Below, piece by piece: positions 17,612 to 26,302 of a stretch of 64,000 bases of DNA. Positions within the stretch are counted from its first letter, which is position 1. Every line of letters begins with the position of its first letter. Origin of the DNA: Rhodobacter sp. SGA-6-6 (GTDB lineage Bacteria; Pseudomonadota; Alphaproteobacteria; Rhodobacterales; Rhodobacteraceae); NCBI RefSeq assembly GCF_011043545.1, contig NZ_JAAKGP010000001.1, positions 558,001-622,000 on the forward strand, given 5' to 3'. The notes below the pieces were generated by a model. That model had not been told where the DNA came from, ran no database searches, and saw only the letters and a program-made list of their open reading frames with translations. Made by a program: the position numbers and the translations under genes.

Positions 17612-18103
17612 ATGAAACACGCTTTCGGTCTGATTGCCGCCTTGATGATCTCCACCGCCGCCCATGCCCATGGGGTGACCAAAGGCGATATCGAGATCAT
17701 CCACCCCAACATCCCGCAACCCGCCGCCGGTGCCAAGGCCGCCGGAGGCTACATGGGCATCTCCAACGAAGGCACCGAGGCAGACCGCCTGATCGCGGTC
17801 GAGACCGAGGCCGCCGGGAAGGCCGAGCTTCACATCTCGGAAATCGGCGACGATGGTGTGGCGACGATGCGCCACCTGCCCGAAGGCATCGAAATCCCCG
17901 CCGGCGACACCGTGGTGCTGGAGCGGGGCGGGCTGCATGTCATGCTGATGGGCCTGACCGGCCCCCTGACCGAGGGCGACATGGTGAAGGCCACGCTGGT
18001 CTTCGAGCACGCCGGCAAGGTGGAGATGGAGTTCATGGTCGACCCGCCCGGCGGCGAGGACCATTCCAAGATGGACCATTCGGACCATTCCACCGCGGAG
18101 TAA
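17612..18103 (+). CDS. Periplasmic copper chaperone A (PCuAC)
   Basis: 163 residues with signal peptide MKHAFGLIAALMISTAAHA. The PCuAC copper site reads His74, Met86, His109-x-Met111, close to the family pattern of H, M about 11 later, then HxM about 22 later. The C-terminal tail EDHSKMDHSDHST adds His/Met residues found in some family members. These proteins deliver Cu(I) to cytochrome oxidase assembly in the periplasm. AAAGGA precedes the ATG. A hairpin follows the stop, ending the unit with the DUF2946 gene. Confidence 0.92.
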   Translation: MKHAFGLIAALMISTAAHAHGVTKGDIEIIHPNIPQPAAGAKAAGGYMGISNEGTEADRLIAVETEAAGKAELHISEIGDDGVATMRHLPEGIEIPAGDTVVLERGGLHVMLMGLTGPLTEGDMVKATLVFEHAGKVEMEFMVDPPGGEDHSKMDHSDHSTAE

Positions 18104-18114
18104 CGTGAGCAAAG

Positions 18115-18141
18115 GGCCGGGCGGCATGAAGCTGCCCGGCC
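18115..18141 (+). terminator. Hairpin after the PCuAC gene
   Basis: GGCCGGGC-GGC (18115-18125) pairs with GCT-GCCCGGCC (18131-18141), an 11-bp stem with one G-T pair and an ATGAA loop. It lies between convergent genes. No T-run follows. Confidence 0.55.
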
Positions 18142-18162
18142 GTCACCACGCTCATCTGTCAT

Positions 18163-18176
18163 CCCGCGAAGGCGGG
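18163..18176. repeat. REP-like short hairpin (CCCGC-GAAG-GCGGG)
   Basis: Embedded in GTCATCCCGCGAAGGCGGGG, a form that resembles the short GTCATCCC...GCGGGGA hairpins scattered between genes in many proteobacteria. Only one copy is present here. It lies between the PCuAC hairpin and the aroC stop. Confidence 0.4.
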
Positions 18177-18191
18177 GAGGCCCGACCGCCC

Positions 18192-19292
18192 CTACCCGAT
18201 CCGCCCACGCTGCCCGCCGGTCTGGCCGCGGTCCAGCAGAAGGTGGTCCAGCAGCACGCAGGCCATCATCGCCTCGCCCACCGGCACGGCGCGGATGCCG
18301 ACGCAGGGGTCGTGGCGGCCCTTGGTCACCACCTCCACCGCCTCTCCGGCCGTGTTGACCGACCGGCGGGGGGTCAGGATGGAAGACGTGGGCTTCACCG
18401 CGAAGCGGCAGACCACCGGCTGGCCGGTGGAGATGCCGCCGAGGATGCCGCCGGCGTGGTTCGAGCCGAAGCGCAGCCCCGCAGGCCCCATCTCCATCTC
18501 GTCGGCGTTCTCGACCCCGGTCAGCGAAGCCGCCGCCATGCCGGCGCCGATCTCGACCCCCTTCACCGCGTTGATCGACATCATCGCCGCCGCAAGGTCG
18601 GCATCCAGCTTGCCATACAAAGGCGCGCCGAGGCCCGGCGGAACCCCCTCCGCCACCACCTCGATCACCGCACCGACCGAGTTGTGGTCCAGCCGCAGCC
18701 GGTCCAGATATTCCGCCCAGTCCGCCGCAGCCACGGGATCGGGACACCAGAACGGGTTGCACCCGATCTCCCCGGCGTCGAAGCGGCTGCGGTCGATCGC
18801 CTTCGTGCCCATCTGCACCATATAGCCGGTGATCCGCAGCCCCGGCGCCAGCGCGGCCAGCGCCGCCCGCGCCACCCCGCCCGCCGCCACCCGCGAGGCC
18901 GTCTCGCGCGCCGAGGACCGGCCGCCGCCGCGATAGTCCCGCAGCCCGTATTTCAGATGATAGGTCACGTCGGCATGGCCCGGCCGAAACTGGCTGGCGA
19001 TGTCGCCGTAATCCTTCGACCGCTGGTCGGTGTTCTCGATCATCAGCTGGATCGGCGTGCCCGTCGTCACCCCCTCGAACATGCCGGAGAGGATGCGCAC
19101 CTCGTCCGGTTCCTTCCGCTGGGTGGTGAACTTCGAGGTGCCGGGCTTCCTGCGGTCCAGCCAGGGCTGGATATCGGCCTCGGTCAGCGCAATGCCCGGG
19201 GGGCAGCCGTCCACCGTGCAGCCGATGGCCGGGCCATGGCTCTCGCCCCAGGTCGTCACGCGGAACAGGTGGCCGAAGGTATTCAGGCTCAT
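18192..19292 (-). CDS. aroC: Chorismate synthase
   Basis: Last step of the shikimate pathway, EPSP to chorismate, FMN-dependent (EC 4.2.3.5). 366 residues. The start [20 protein letters not shown] carries signature 1 (GESHGPAIG). [12 protein letters not shown] and [17 protein letters not shown] are the central signatures, and RRSVNT...[17 protein letters not shown] closes the C-terminus. The ATG at 19292 gives the conserved N-terminus; an in-frame start 40 codons upstream is rejected. Confidence 0.97.
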   Translation of the reverse strand: MSLNTFGHLFRVTTWGESHGPAIGCTVDGCPPGIALTEADIQPWLDRRKPGTSKFTTQRKEPDEVRILSGMFEGVTTGTPIQLMIENTDQRSKDYGDIASQFRPGHADVTYHLKYGLRDYRGGGRSSARETASRVAAGGVARAALAALAPGLRITGYMVQMGTKAIDRSRFDAGEIGCNPFWCPDPVAAADWAEYLDRLRLDHNSVGAVIEVVAEGVPPGLGAPLYGKLDADLAAAMMSINAVKGVEIGAGMAAASLTGVENADEMEMGPAGLRFGSNHAGGILGGISTGQPVVCRFAVKPTSSILTPRRSVNTAGEAVEVVTKGRHDPCVGIRAVPVGEAMMACVLLDHLLLDRGQTGGQRGRIG

Positions 19293-19440
19293 GGCTTCAC
19301 TCCCGATCTGCCCCTGCGCATAGCCGCCGCAGCGCCCCGGCATCAAGCCCGGGCAGCGGAAATCGCGCGGAAATCGCCCTGTCCCCCTTGAAACGCCGCA
19401 TCCGGCCCCCAAGATTGCAGCCGCGGGCCGGGCCCCTCTG

Positions 19441-19489
19441 ACGGCGACCTGCCGTGATGTCGGACCGCATCGGGAAAACGCGCCCGATG
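19441..19489 (+). other. Structured leader candidate upstream of terC-type gene
   Basis: Two consecutive hairpins lie in the 275-base gap before the TerC gene: ACGGC-GACCT-GCCGT (19441-19455) and CATCGGG-AAAACGCG-CCCGATG (19468-19489). TerC genes are often under manganese riboswitches (yybP-ykoY), but the core GGGGAGUA of that class is not seen, so I do not call a riboswitch. The rest of the gap (19293-19440 and 19490-19567) shows nothing I can name. Confidence 0.35.
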
Positions 19490-19567
19490 GTCAGCCCGGC
19501 ATCCTGCCCCCAACGGCCCTTGCCCGTCTGCCCCTCCGGCGCCCAATGCAGGACCCAAAGGAGCAAC

Positions 19568-20554
19568 ATGGACCTTCTTCTCACCGACCTTCTCGGCACG
19601 CCGGCCTGGATGTGGCTGGTCTTCCTGACCACCGTGCTGGTGCTGCTGGTGCTGGACCTCGGCATCCTCAACCGCGGCAGTCACGAGATCGGCGTCGCCC
19701 GCAGCCTGAAGCTGTCGGCCTTCTACATCACCCTCGGCCTGGCCTTCGGCGGCTTCGTCTGGTGGCAGATGGGGGCCGAATCCGCCGGGCTCTACCTGAC
19801 CGCCTTCATCGTGGAGAAGACGCTGGCGATGGACAACGTCTTCGTCATCGCGATGATCTTCACCTATTTCGCCATCCCGCGCCAATACCAGCACCGGGTG
19901 CTGTTCTGGGGCATCCTGGGGGTGATCGTGCTGCGCGGGCTGATGATCGGCTTCGGCGCGGCGCTGGTGGCGGAATACCACTGGATCCTCTACCTCTTCG
20001 CCGCCTTCCTGATCTTCACCGGCGTGAAGATGCTGGTGACGGACGAAACCCAGGTGGACATCTCGAAGAACCCCATCCTCGGCCTGCTGCGCCGCCGGCT
20101 GAGGGTAACGGAGGGCTTGCACGGCAACGCCTTCTTCACCCGCCTGCCCGACCCGCAGACCGGCAGGCTGGCGACCTTCGCCACGCCGCTGTTCCTGGCG
20201 CTGGCGATGGTCGAGATCGCCGACCTGATCTTCGCGGTGGATTCCATCCCCGCCGTCTTCGCCATCACCACCGACACCTTCATCGTCTACACCTCGAACA
20301 TCTTCGCCATCCTCGGCCTTCGCGCGCTGTATTTCGCGCTGGCGGCGATCATCCACCGCTTCCACTATCTGAAATACGCCCTCGGCGTGCTGCTGGTCTT
20401 CATCGGCTCCAAGGTCTTCATCGCCGACCTGTTCGGGCTGGCAAAGTTCCCGGCCTCGGTCTCGCTGGGCGTGACCTTCGCCATTCTCGCGGCCGGCGTG
20501 GCCTGGTCGCTGTGGAAGACGCGGGACGGGGCGGAGGGGCACGGGATCACCTGA
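19568..20554 (+). CDS. TerC family inner-membrane protein
   Basis: 328 residues with about nine membrane helices. TerC signatures: VLLVLDLGILNRG (first conserved Asp), AFIVEKTLAMDNVFVIAMIF (Glu and Asp in membrane) and LAMVEIADLIFAVDSIPAVFAITTDTFIVYTSNIFAILGLR, the family's strongest block with acidic residues for metal binding. Members such as Alx export manganese, and others are tied to tellurite resistance or metalation of exported enzymes. AAAGGAGCAAC precedes the ATG, so a frame extension of 38 codons upstream is rejected. Structured repeat copy B follows it. Confidence 0.93.
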   Translation: MDLLLTDLLGTPAWMWLVFLTTVLVLLVLDLGILNRGSHEIGVARSLKLSAFYITLGLAFGGFVWWQMGAESAGLYLTAFIVEKTLAMDNVFVIAMIFTYFAIPRQYQHRVLFWGILGVIVLRGLMIGFGAALVAEYHWILYLFAAFLIFTGVKMLVTDETQVDISKNPILGLLRRRLRVTEGLHGNAFFTRLPDPQTGRLATFATPLFLALAMVEIADLIFAVDSIPAVFAITTDTFIVYTSNIFAILGLRALYFALAAIIHRFHYLKYALGVLLVFIGSKVFIADLFGLAKFPASVSLGVTFAILAAGVAWSLWKTRDGAEGHGIT

Positions 20555-20564
20555 CCCCGTAGTC

Positions 20565-20754
20565 CGGGCGGGAAAAGGCGAGGCACTGCCTCGCCCCGCC
20601 CGTGCGAATGGGTTCACCCGGAGACGGCAGTCACTCTAAACCCCGAGAGGCCAGCGCCCGCCGAGGGCGGGGCGGGCGCTGGCCGGGCCTTTGGGGCCCG
20701 GCCGGTCCTGGTTGAAATGGTGCGCCGTGGCGAAGGCGACGGCCTTCGCCAGAC
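20565..20754. repeat. Structured dispersed repeat, copy B (four hairpins)
   Basis: Same order and orientation as 14934-15148. Hairpin 1, GGCGAGGCA-C-TGCCTCGCC (20577-20595), is identical. Hairpin 2, GGCCAGCGCCCG (20649-20660) with CGGGCGCTGGCC (20673-20684), has identical arms but a shorter loop. Hairpin 3 is GGCCGGGCC-TTTGG-GGCCCGGCC (20681-20703): arms changed on both sides, loop unchanged. Hairpin 4 is GGCGAAGGC-GACG-GCCTTCGCC (20729-20750), with one loop base changed. It lies between the terC stop and the thi promoter; the remaining bases to 20788 hold one more stem (CCGCA-AGTCC-TGCGG). Confidence 0.8.
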
Positions 20755-20788
20755 CAGCGGGTGCCGCAAGTCCTGCGGACGCAACCCC

Positions 20789-20816
20789 TTGCACCCGGGC
20801 CGCTTTCGCCTATGCT
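20789..20816 (+). promoter_or_regulatory. Predicted sigma-70 promoter of thiBPQ
   Basis: TTGCAC (20789-20794), a 16-base spacer, and TATGCT (20811-20816). Transcription would begin at about 20823, the first base of the riboswitch P1 stem. This fit supports the call. Confidence 0.6.
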
Positions 20817-20822
20817 CCGCCT

Positions 20823-20907
20823 CACCTCGGGGTGCCCGTCTGACGGGCTGAGATGCGAAAGCGGACCCGTTGAACCTGAACCGGCTCATACCGGCGGAGG
20901 GAAGGTG
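20823..20907 (+). promoter_or_regulatory. TPP riboswitch (THI element)
   Basis: Both sensing arms are present: GGGGTGCCC...GGGCTGAGAT (pyrimidine side) and ACCCGTTGAACCTGAACCGG then CATACCGGCGGAGGGA (pyrophosphate side). P1 forms from CACCT at the 5' end and AGGTG at 20903-20907. It lies 51 bases before thiB, so thiamine pyrophosphate should lower expression of the transporter. The expression platform lies between 20908 and 20958 and its mechanism is not evident. Confidence 0.96.
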
Positions 20908-20958
20908 CATCGGAAACCTCCTGTGCCCGGCCATCCGTCGCAACAGAAAGGTGCCAAG

Positions 20959-21933
20959 ATGCGGCTTTTCCTTGCGGCGCTCACCTCCTGCCTCGCCCTT
21001 CCGGCGGCGGCGGAGGTGCCCGTGCTTACCGTGCTGACCTATGACAGCTTCATCTCCGAATGGGGTCCCGGCCCGGCGGTGGAGAAGGCTTTTGAAGAAA
21101 CCTGCGGCTGCGACCTGCGCTTCGTCTCGGGCGGCGACGGCGCGGCGCTGCTGGCCCGGCTGCAGCTGGAGGGCGCGGCTTCCGAGGCCGATGTGGTGCT
21201 CGGCCTCGACACCGGCCTGACCGCCGCGGCGGCGGCCACCGGGCTGTTCGCGCCGCACGGCCAGCCTGCGGCGACGGCGCTGCCGGTGGCCTATGACGAC
21301 CCGCTGTTCCTGCCCTACGACTGGGGCTGGTTCGCCTTCGTCTTCGACAAGTCGAAGCTGCCCGCCCCGCCGAAATCCTTCGCGGAACTGGCGGCGTCGG
21401 ATCTGAAGATCGTGATCCAGGATCCGCGCTCCTCCACCCCGGGCCTCGGCCTGCTGCTCTGGGTCAAGGCCGCGCATGGCGATGCGGCGGCGGAGGTCTG
21501 GAAGGGCCTTGCCGACAACATCGTCACCGTCACCCCCGGCTGGTCCGAGGCCTATGGCCTGTTCCTTGAAGGCGAGGCCGACATGGTGCTGTCCTACACC
21601 ACCTCGCCCGCCTATCACCGCATCGCGGAACAGGACGACAGCAAGGACTGGGCGCCCTTCGACGAGGGCCATTACCTGCAGGTGGAGCTGACCGGCATTC
21701 TCGCCGCCTCGGACCAGCCCGATCTGGCGAAGGCCTTCCTTGCCTTCACCCAGGCGCCGGAGTTCCAGTCGGCTCTGCCCGCCACCAACTGGATGTATCC
21801 CGCCACCGACATCCCGCTGCCGGAGGGGTTCGAGACCGCCCGGCCGGAGAAATCCCTGCTGCTTTCGGCGGAAGAGGCCCGGGCGGCGCGCGATCCGGCG
21901 CTGGCGGAATGGCAAGCGGCGCTCGCGCAGTAG
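20959..21933 (+). CDS. thiB: Thiamine-binding periplasmic protein
   Basis: 324 residues with signal peptide MRLFLAALTSCLALPAAA. The mature start EVPVLTVLTYDSF, then PYDWGWFAFVFDKSKL and PRSSTPGLGLLLWVKA, and YTTSPAYH are blocks of ThiB, the receptor for thiamine, TMP and TPP. The TPP riboswitch directly upstream confirms the role. I start at the ATG at 20959 after GAAAGG; a longer open frame upstream runs through the riboswitch. thiP begins inside its last codons. Confidence 0.96.
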   Translation: MRLFLAALTSCLALPAAAEVPVLTVLTYDSFISEWGPGPAVEKAFEETCGCDLRFVSGGDGAALLARLQLEGAASEADVVLGLDTGLTAAAAATGLFAPHGQPAATALPVAYDDPLFLPYDWGWFAFVFDKSKLPAPPKSFAELAASDLKIVIQDPRSSTPGLGLLLWVKAAHGDAAAEVWKGLADNIVTVTPGWSEAYGLFLEGEADMVLSYTTSPAYHRIAEQDDSKDWAPFDEGHYLQVELTGILAASDQPDLAKAFLAFTQAPEFQSALPATNWMYPATDIPLPEGFETARPEKSLLLSAEEARAARDPALAEWQAALAQ

Positions 21934-23432
21934 GGGCCGCCGCGGTCCTGCTGGTCGCCGTGCCGCTTGGCGCGGTGGCCTTCCGGGCGGGGGGGCTGTC
22001 GCTTTCCCCCGCCGACTGGGCCGCGCTGCGCTTCACCCTCTGGCAGGCGGTGCTGTCCTCGGCGCTGTCGGTCGGGCTGGCGATCCCGGTGGCGCGGGCG
22101 CTGGCGCGGCGACGGTTTCCCGGGCGGGGGGCGTTGATCACGCTGATGGGCGCGCCCTTCCTGTTGCCGGTGATCGTGGCCGTCATGGGCCTTCTGGCGC
22201 TGTTCGGCCGCGGCGGGGCGATCAATGCCGCGCTGGCAGCGCTCGGTCTGCCCGGAATCTCGATCTACGGATTGCAGGGGGTGCTGATCGCCCATGTCTT
22301 CCTGAACCTGCCGCTGGCGACGCGGATGATCCTGCAGGGCTGGCAGGCGATCCCGGCCGAGCGGTTCCGGCTGGCCGAGAGCCTGTCCTTCACCCCCGGC
22401 CAGACCTTTCGCCACCTCGAACGGCCGATGCTGGCCGAGGTGCTGCCGGGCGCGGCGGCCACCGTCTTCGCGCTGTGCCTGACCTCCTTCGCCGTCGCCC
22501 TGATCCTGGGCGGAGGCCCGCGGGCGACGACGCTGGAGCTGGCGATCTACCAGGCGGTGCGGTTCGAGTTCGACCTGTCGCACGCCGCCGGGCTGGCGCT
22601 GGTGCAGGTGCTGGTCGGCGGCGCGGCGGCGCTGGCGGCCTGGGCCGCGGCACGGCGGGCGGGCTTCGGCGCCGGGCTGGACCGCGCCATCGCGCTGACG
22701 CCCCCGGGGGGTTGGCGGCGGCTGGCGGACGGGGCGGCGCTGGTGCTGGCGGCCGGCTTCCTGCTGGCGCCGATGGCGGCGGTGGTGCTGCGCGGCCTGC
22801 CCGGCCTGCCCGACCTGCCGGCGCAGGTCTGGCCGGCGCTGGCGCGGTCGGTGGCGGTGGCGCTGGCCTCGGTGGTGCTGACGATGACGGCGGCGCTGGT
22901 GCTGGCGCTCGGCTCCGCCCGCCGGGGGCAGCGCTGGCTTGACCTTGCCGCCGCGCTGCCGCTGGCGACCTCGGGCCTGGTGCTGGGGACCGGGCTGTTC
23001 CTGCTGGTGCAGCCGTTCCTGCCGCCGGCAAGGCTGGCGCTGCCGGTGACGGTGCTGGTGAACGCGCTGCTCGCCCTGCCCTTCGCCTATCGTCTGCTGG
23101 CGCCCGAGGCCCGCGCCTTGCAGGCCGACTACGCCAGGCTGGCCGAGAGCCTGGGGCTGCGCGGAATGGCGCGGCTGCGGCTGCTGGTGCTGCCGCGGCT
23201 GGCCCGTCCCCTGGGCTTCGGCGCCGGGCTGACGGCGGCGCTGTCGATGGGGGACCTGGGGGTGATCGCGCTTTTCGCGGGCGAAAGCCAGGCGACGCTG
23301 CCGCTGGTGATCCAGCGGCTGTCCGGGGCCTACCGAATGGACGAGGCGGCGGCGGCCTCGCTGCTGCTGGTGGCGGTCAGCCTGGGACTGTTCTGGATAC
23401 TGGATCGGAGGGGGCGCCATGCTGCGGCTTGA
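21909..23432 (+). CDS. thiP: Thiamine ABC transporter permease
   Basis: 507 residues, about twelve membrane helices, two fused BPD_transp_1 domains as in E. coli ThiP. EAA-type loops are at RLAESLSFTPGQTFRHLERP (first half) and RLAESLGLRGMARLRLLVLPRLARP (second half). It overlaps thiB by 25 bases, so translation is coupled. The ATG at 21909 is the first in frame after a stop; a start a few codons later would barely alter the protein. Confidence 0.95.
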   Translation: MASGARAVGAAAVLLVAVPLGAVAFRAGGLSLSPADWAALRFTLWQAVLSSALSVGLAIPVARALARRRFPGRGALITLMGAPFLLPVIVAVMGLLALFGRGGAINAALAALGLPGISIYGLQGVLIAHVFLNLPLATRMILQGWQAIPAERFRLAESLSFTPGQTFRHLERPMLAEVLPGAAATVFALCLTSFAVALILGGGPRATTLELAIYQAVRFEFDLSHAAGLALVQVLVGGAAALAAWAAARRAGFGAGLDRAIALTPPGGWRRLADGAALVLAAGFLLAPMAAVVLRGLPGLPDLPAQVWPALARSVAVALASVVLTMTAALVLALGSARRGQRWLDLAAALPLATSGLVLGTGLFLLVQPFLPPARLALPVTVLVNALLALPFAYRLLAPEARALQADYARLAESLGLRGMARLRLLVLPRLARPLGFGAGLTAALSMGDLGVIALFAGESQATLPLVIQRLSGAYRMDEAAAASLLLVAVSLGLFWILDRRGRHAAA

Positions 23433-24114
23433 ACGGGTGGAACTGGCGCAGGACGGCTTTCACCTGACCGCCGACTGGCAGGTGGAGAAGGGCGCGCGGG
23501 TGGCGCTGATCGGGCCGTCGGGGGCGGGGAAATCCTCGCTGCTGTCGGCCATCGCCGGGTTCTTCCCGCCGGCCGGCGGGCGCATCCTCTGGCAGGGGCA
23601 GGATCTCGGCCCGCTGTCGCCGGGCGCGCGGCCGCTGACGATCCTGTTCCAGGACCAGAACCTGTTCCCGCACCTGACGCTGGCGCAGAACCTAGGCCTC
23701 GGCCTGCGGCCGGACCTGCGGCTGTCGCCGGAAGAGCGGAAGCGGGTGGAAACGGCGCTGGACCGGGTGGGGCTGGCCGGGATGGGCGCGCGCAAGCCCG
23801 GGCAATTGTCCGGCGGTCAGATCGGCCGGGCGGCGCTGGCGCGGGCGCTGTTGCGGGCGCGGCCGCTGCTCTTGCTGGACGAGCCCTTCGCCGCGCTCGG
23901 CCCGGCGCTGAAGGCCGACATGCTGGACCTGGTGGCCGAGGTGGCGGGCGAGACCGGGGCAACGCTGCTGATGGTGACGCACGACCCGGCGGATGCCCGG
24001 CGGATCACCGAGGCCACCGTGCTGGTGGCCGATGGAGTCGCCCATCCGCCTGCGCCGACCGCGGCGCTGTTCGCCGACCCGCCGCCGGCGCTGCGCGCCT
24101 ATCTGGGGCAATGA
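23419..24114 (+). CDS. thiQ: Thiamine ABC transporter ATPase
   Basis: 231 residues, single ABC domain. Walker A GPSGAGKSS, Q-loop in ILFQDQNLFPHLT, signature LSGGQIGRAALARALL, Walker B LLLLDEPFAALG, switch TLLMVTHDPADA. It overlaps thiP by 14 bases. The protein drives import of thiamine by ThiBP. A strong hairpin follows its stop. Confidence 0.95.
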   Translation: MLRLERVELAQDGFHLTADWQVEKGARVALIGPSGAGKSSLLSAIAGFFPPAGGRILWQGQDLGPLSPGARPLTILFQDQNLFPHLTLAQNLGLGLRPDLRLSPEERKRVETALDRVGLAGMGARKPGQLSGGQIGRAALARALLRARPLLLLDEPFAALGPALKADMLDLVAEVAGETGATLLMVTHDPADARRITEATVLVADGVAHPPAPTAALFADPPPALRAYLGQ

Positions 24115-24116
24115 AA

Positions 24117-24140
24117 AACCCCGCCCTTTCGGGCGGGGTT
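24117..24140. terminator. Bidirectional Rho-independent terminator (thiQ / petC)
   Basis: AACCCCGCCC (24117-24126), TTTC loop, GGGCGGGGTT (24131-24140). A run of five A precedes it (24114-24118), giving U-rich RNA for leftward transcription; a weaker T-rich stretch follows on the right. It lies between convergent genes. Confidence 0.85.
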
Positions 24141-24163
24141 CAGGTCTTTCCCAAAAGCCCGGA

Positions 24164-24958
24164 TCAGGCGCCGAAGGACTTGCCCTTCACCCGCGACCAC
24201 AGCTTCTTGTTGGTCAGGTAAAGCAGCACCGACAGCACGATCAGGAAGCCGACGGCCAGGAAGCCGGACTGCTTGCGCGCCATCAGATGCGGCTCGGCCG
24301 CCCACATCAGGAAGGCCGCGACATCTTCGGCCATGTGCTTCACGTCGTTGGGCGAGCCATCGGCGAATTCGACCTGGCCGTCCGACAGCGGCGGCGGCAT
24401 GGCGATCTTGCCGCCGGCAAAGGTGTGGTTCTCGTAGAAGACGGTGCCCGCCTCCTCGATCTCCTCGCCGGTGTAGCCGGTCAGGAGCGAGACGATGTAT
24501 TCCGGCCCGCCGATGCCGCGGAACAGCTGGTTGATGCCGGTGCCGTAGGGCCCGTGGAACCCGGCGCGGGCCTTCGCCATCAGCGACAGGTCCGGCCCCA
24601 TCCCCTCACCCGAGCGGGTGGGGAACTTGTCGGTCCATTCGCGCGGACGCTCGTTGCCGTCCGGCAGCAGCACCGCGTCCAGGCTGGCCGCATAGGCGCG
24701 GACCTGGTCGGCCGGCAGCTCCGGCCCGCCGGGATCGGCGAGCGTGCGGATCGGCACGTAGTGCAGCCCGTGGCAGCCGGCGCAGACCTCGGTATAGACC
24801 TGAAGGCCGCGTTGCAGCTGGAACTGGTCGAAGGTCCCGAAGGGGCCCTCGAAGCTGAAGGCCACGTCCTCGACATGGCCCCCGTCGCCTGCGGCCCGGG
24901 CCATGCCCACCGAAAGCGTCAGCGCGGCGACGGCAGTGATTGCGATCTTGCGGAACAT
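24164..24958 (-). CDS. petC: Cytochrome c1 of the bc1 complex
   Basis: 264 residues. A signal peptide ([22 protein letters not shown]) precedes the periplasmic haem c domain. The haem site CAGCH has Cys59, Cys62 and His63, and KIAMPPPL carries the likely Met ligand. The C-terminal anchor is [24 protein letters not shown]. It takes electrons from the Rieske centre and passes them to soluble or membrane cytochrome c. The ATG at 24958 follows AAAGGA. Last gene of petABC, 19 bases after petB. Confidence 0.97.
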   Translation of the reverse strand: MFRKIAITAVAALTLSVGMARAAGDGGHVEDVAFSFEGPFGTFDQFQLQRGLQVYTEVCAGCHGLHYVPIRTLADPGGPELPADQVRAYAASLDAVLLPDGNERPREWTDKFPTRSGEGMGPDLSLMAKARAGFHGPYGTGINQLFRGIGGPEYIVSLLTGYTGEEIEEAGTVFYENHTFAGGKIAMPPPLSDGQVEFADGSPNDVKHMAEDVAAFLMWAAEPHLMARKQSGFLAVGFLIVLSVLLYLTNKKLWSRVKGKSFGA

Positions 24959-24977
24959 GTTGGCTTGATCCTTTCCG

Positions 24978-26291
24978 TCACTCGGCCGCATGGGGGTAGT
25001 GGGCCCTGAAGTCTTCCTCGATGGTCGCCGGCTGCGGCAGGGGCTTCTCGATGATGCCCAGCAGCGGCAGGATGACCAGGAAGTAGGCGAACCAGTAGGC
25101 CGCCGCGATCAGCGAGATCGTGGCATAGGGTTCCTCGGCCGGCATGGCGCCGCACCACATCAGCACCACGAAGTCGACGCAGAGCAGCGCGAACCACCAC
25201 TTGAACATCGGGCGGTAGCGGCCCGAGCGCACCGAGGAGGTGTCCAGCCAGGGCACGATCACCATCACCGCGATGGCGCCGAACATCGCCAGCACGCCGA
25301 AGAACTTGGCGTCGATGATGCCGAAGCTGATCCAGTTGGCCAGCTGCACCACCCAGACATCGGCGGTAAAAGCGCGCAGGATGGCGTAGAACGGCAGGAA
25401 ATACCATTCCGGCACGATATGCGCGGGCGTCGCCAGCGGGTTGGCCTCGATGTAGTTGTCGGGGTGGCCCAGGAAGTTGGGCATGAAGCCGACCACCGCG
25501 AAGAACACCACCAGCACCACGGCCAGGGCGAAGAGGTCCTTGATCACGAAATAGGGCCAGAAGGGCAGGGTGTCCTTCTCGGCTTCCGTTTTCGAGCCGC
25601 GGCGCACTTCAACACCCGTGGGGTTGTTGTTGCCGGTGGTGTGGAAGGCCCAGATGTGGACGGCGACCAGCGCTGCGATCACGAAGGGCAGCAGGTAGTG
25701 CAGGCTGAAGAAGCGGTTCAGCGTGGCATTGTCCACCGCCGGCCCGCCCAGCAGCCATTCCTGGATGGTCGGCCCGATGCCGGGGATGGCGCCGAAGAGG
25801 CCGGTGATCACCGTGGCGCCCCAGAACGACATCTGGCCCCAGGGCAGCACATAGCCCATGAAGGCCGTCGCCATCATGGCGAGGTAGATGATCATGCCGA
25901 TGATCCAGGTCACCTCGCGCGGGGCCTTGTAGCTGCCGTAGTAGAGGCCGCGGAAGATGTGCAGGTAGACGGCGAAGAAGAACAGCGAGGCGCCGTTGGC
26001 GTGCAGGTAGCGCAGCATGTGGCCGCCGTTCACGTCGCGCATGATATGCTCGACCGAGGCGAAGGCCATGTCGACATGCGGGGTGTAATGCATGACCAGG
26101 ACGATGCCGGTGACGATCTGCAGCACCAGGCAGAAGGCCAGCACGATGCCCCAGATCCACATCCAGTTCAGGTTGCGGGGGGTGGGGATCATCAGCGTGT
26201 CATAGACCAGGCTGACGATGGGCAGCCGCTTGTGCAGCCACTTCTCGATGCCCGTTCCGGGCTCGTAATGGTCGTGGGGGATACCAGCCAT
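24978..26291 (-). CDS. petB: Cytochrome b of the bc1 complex
   Basis: 437 residues with eight membrane helices, fused b6 and subunit-IV parts as in alphaproteobacteria and mitochondria. Haem-ligand histidines are in the [14 protein letters not shown] region and [19 protein letters not shown]. The quinol-site motif PEWY is in [15 protein letters not shown], and the [17 protein letters not shown] block is the conserved helix C/cd1 region. It oxidises ubiquinol at the outer site and reduces quinone at the inner site. It lies 11 bases after petA. Confidence 0.98.
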   Translation of the reverse strand: MAGIPHDHYEPGTGIEKWLHKRLPIVSLVYDTLMIPTPRNLNWMWIWGIVLAFCLVLQIVTGIVLVMHYTPHVDMAFASVEHIMRDVNGGHMLRYLHANGASLFFFAVYLHIFRGLYYGSYKAPREVTWIIGMIIYLAMMATAFMGYVLPWGQMSFWGATVITGLFGAIPGIGPTIQEWLLGGPAVDNATLNRFFSLHYLLPFVIAALVAVHIWAFHTTGNNNPTGVEVRRGSKTEAEKDTLPFWPYFVIKDLFALAVVLVVFFAVVGFMPNFLGHPDNYIEANPLATPAHIVPEWYFLPFYAILRAFTADVWVVQLANWISFGIIDAKFFGVLAMFGAIAVMVIVPWLDTSSVRSGRYRPMFKWWFALLCVDFVVLMWCGAMPAEEPYATISLIAAAYWFAYFLVILPLLGIIEKPLPQPATIEEDFRAHYPHAAE

Positions 26292-26302
26292 GGATCTCTA
26301 CC

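Noticed and set aside
19441-19489. yybP-ykoY manganese riboswitch before terC
   Set aside because: The conserved GGGGAGUA core and the paired asymmetrical loops were not found; only generic hairpins remain.
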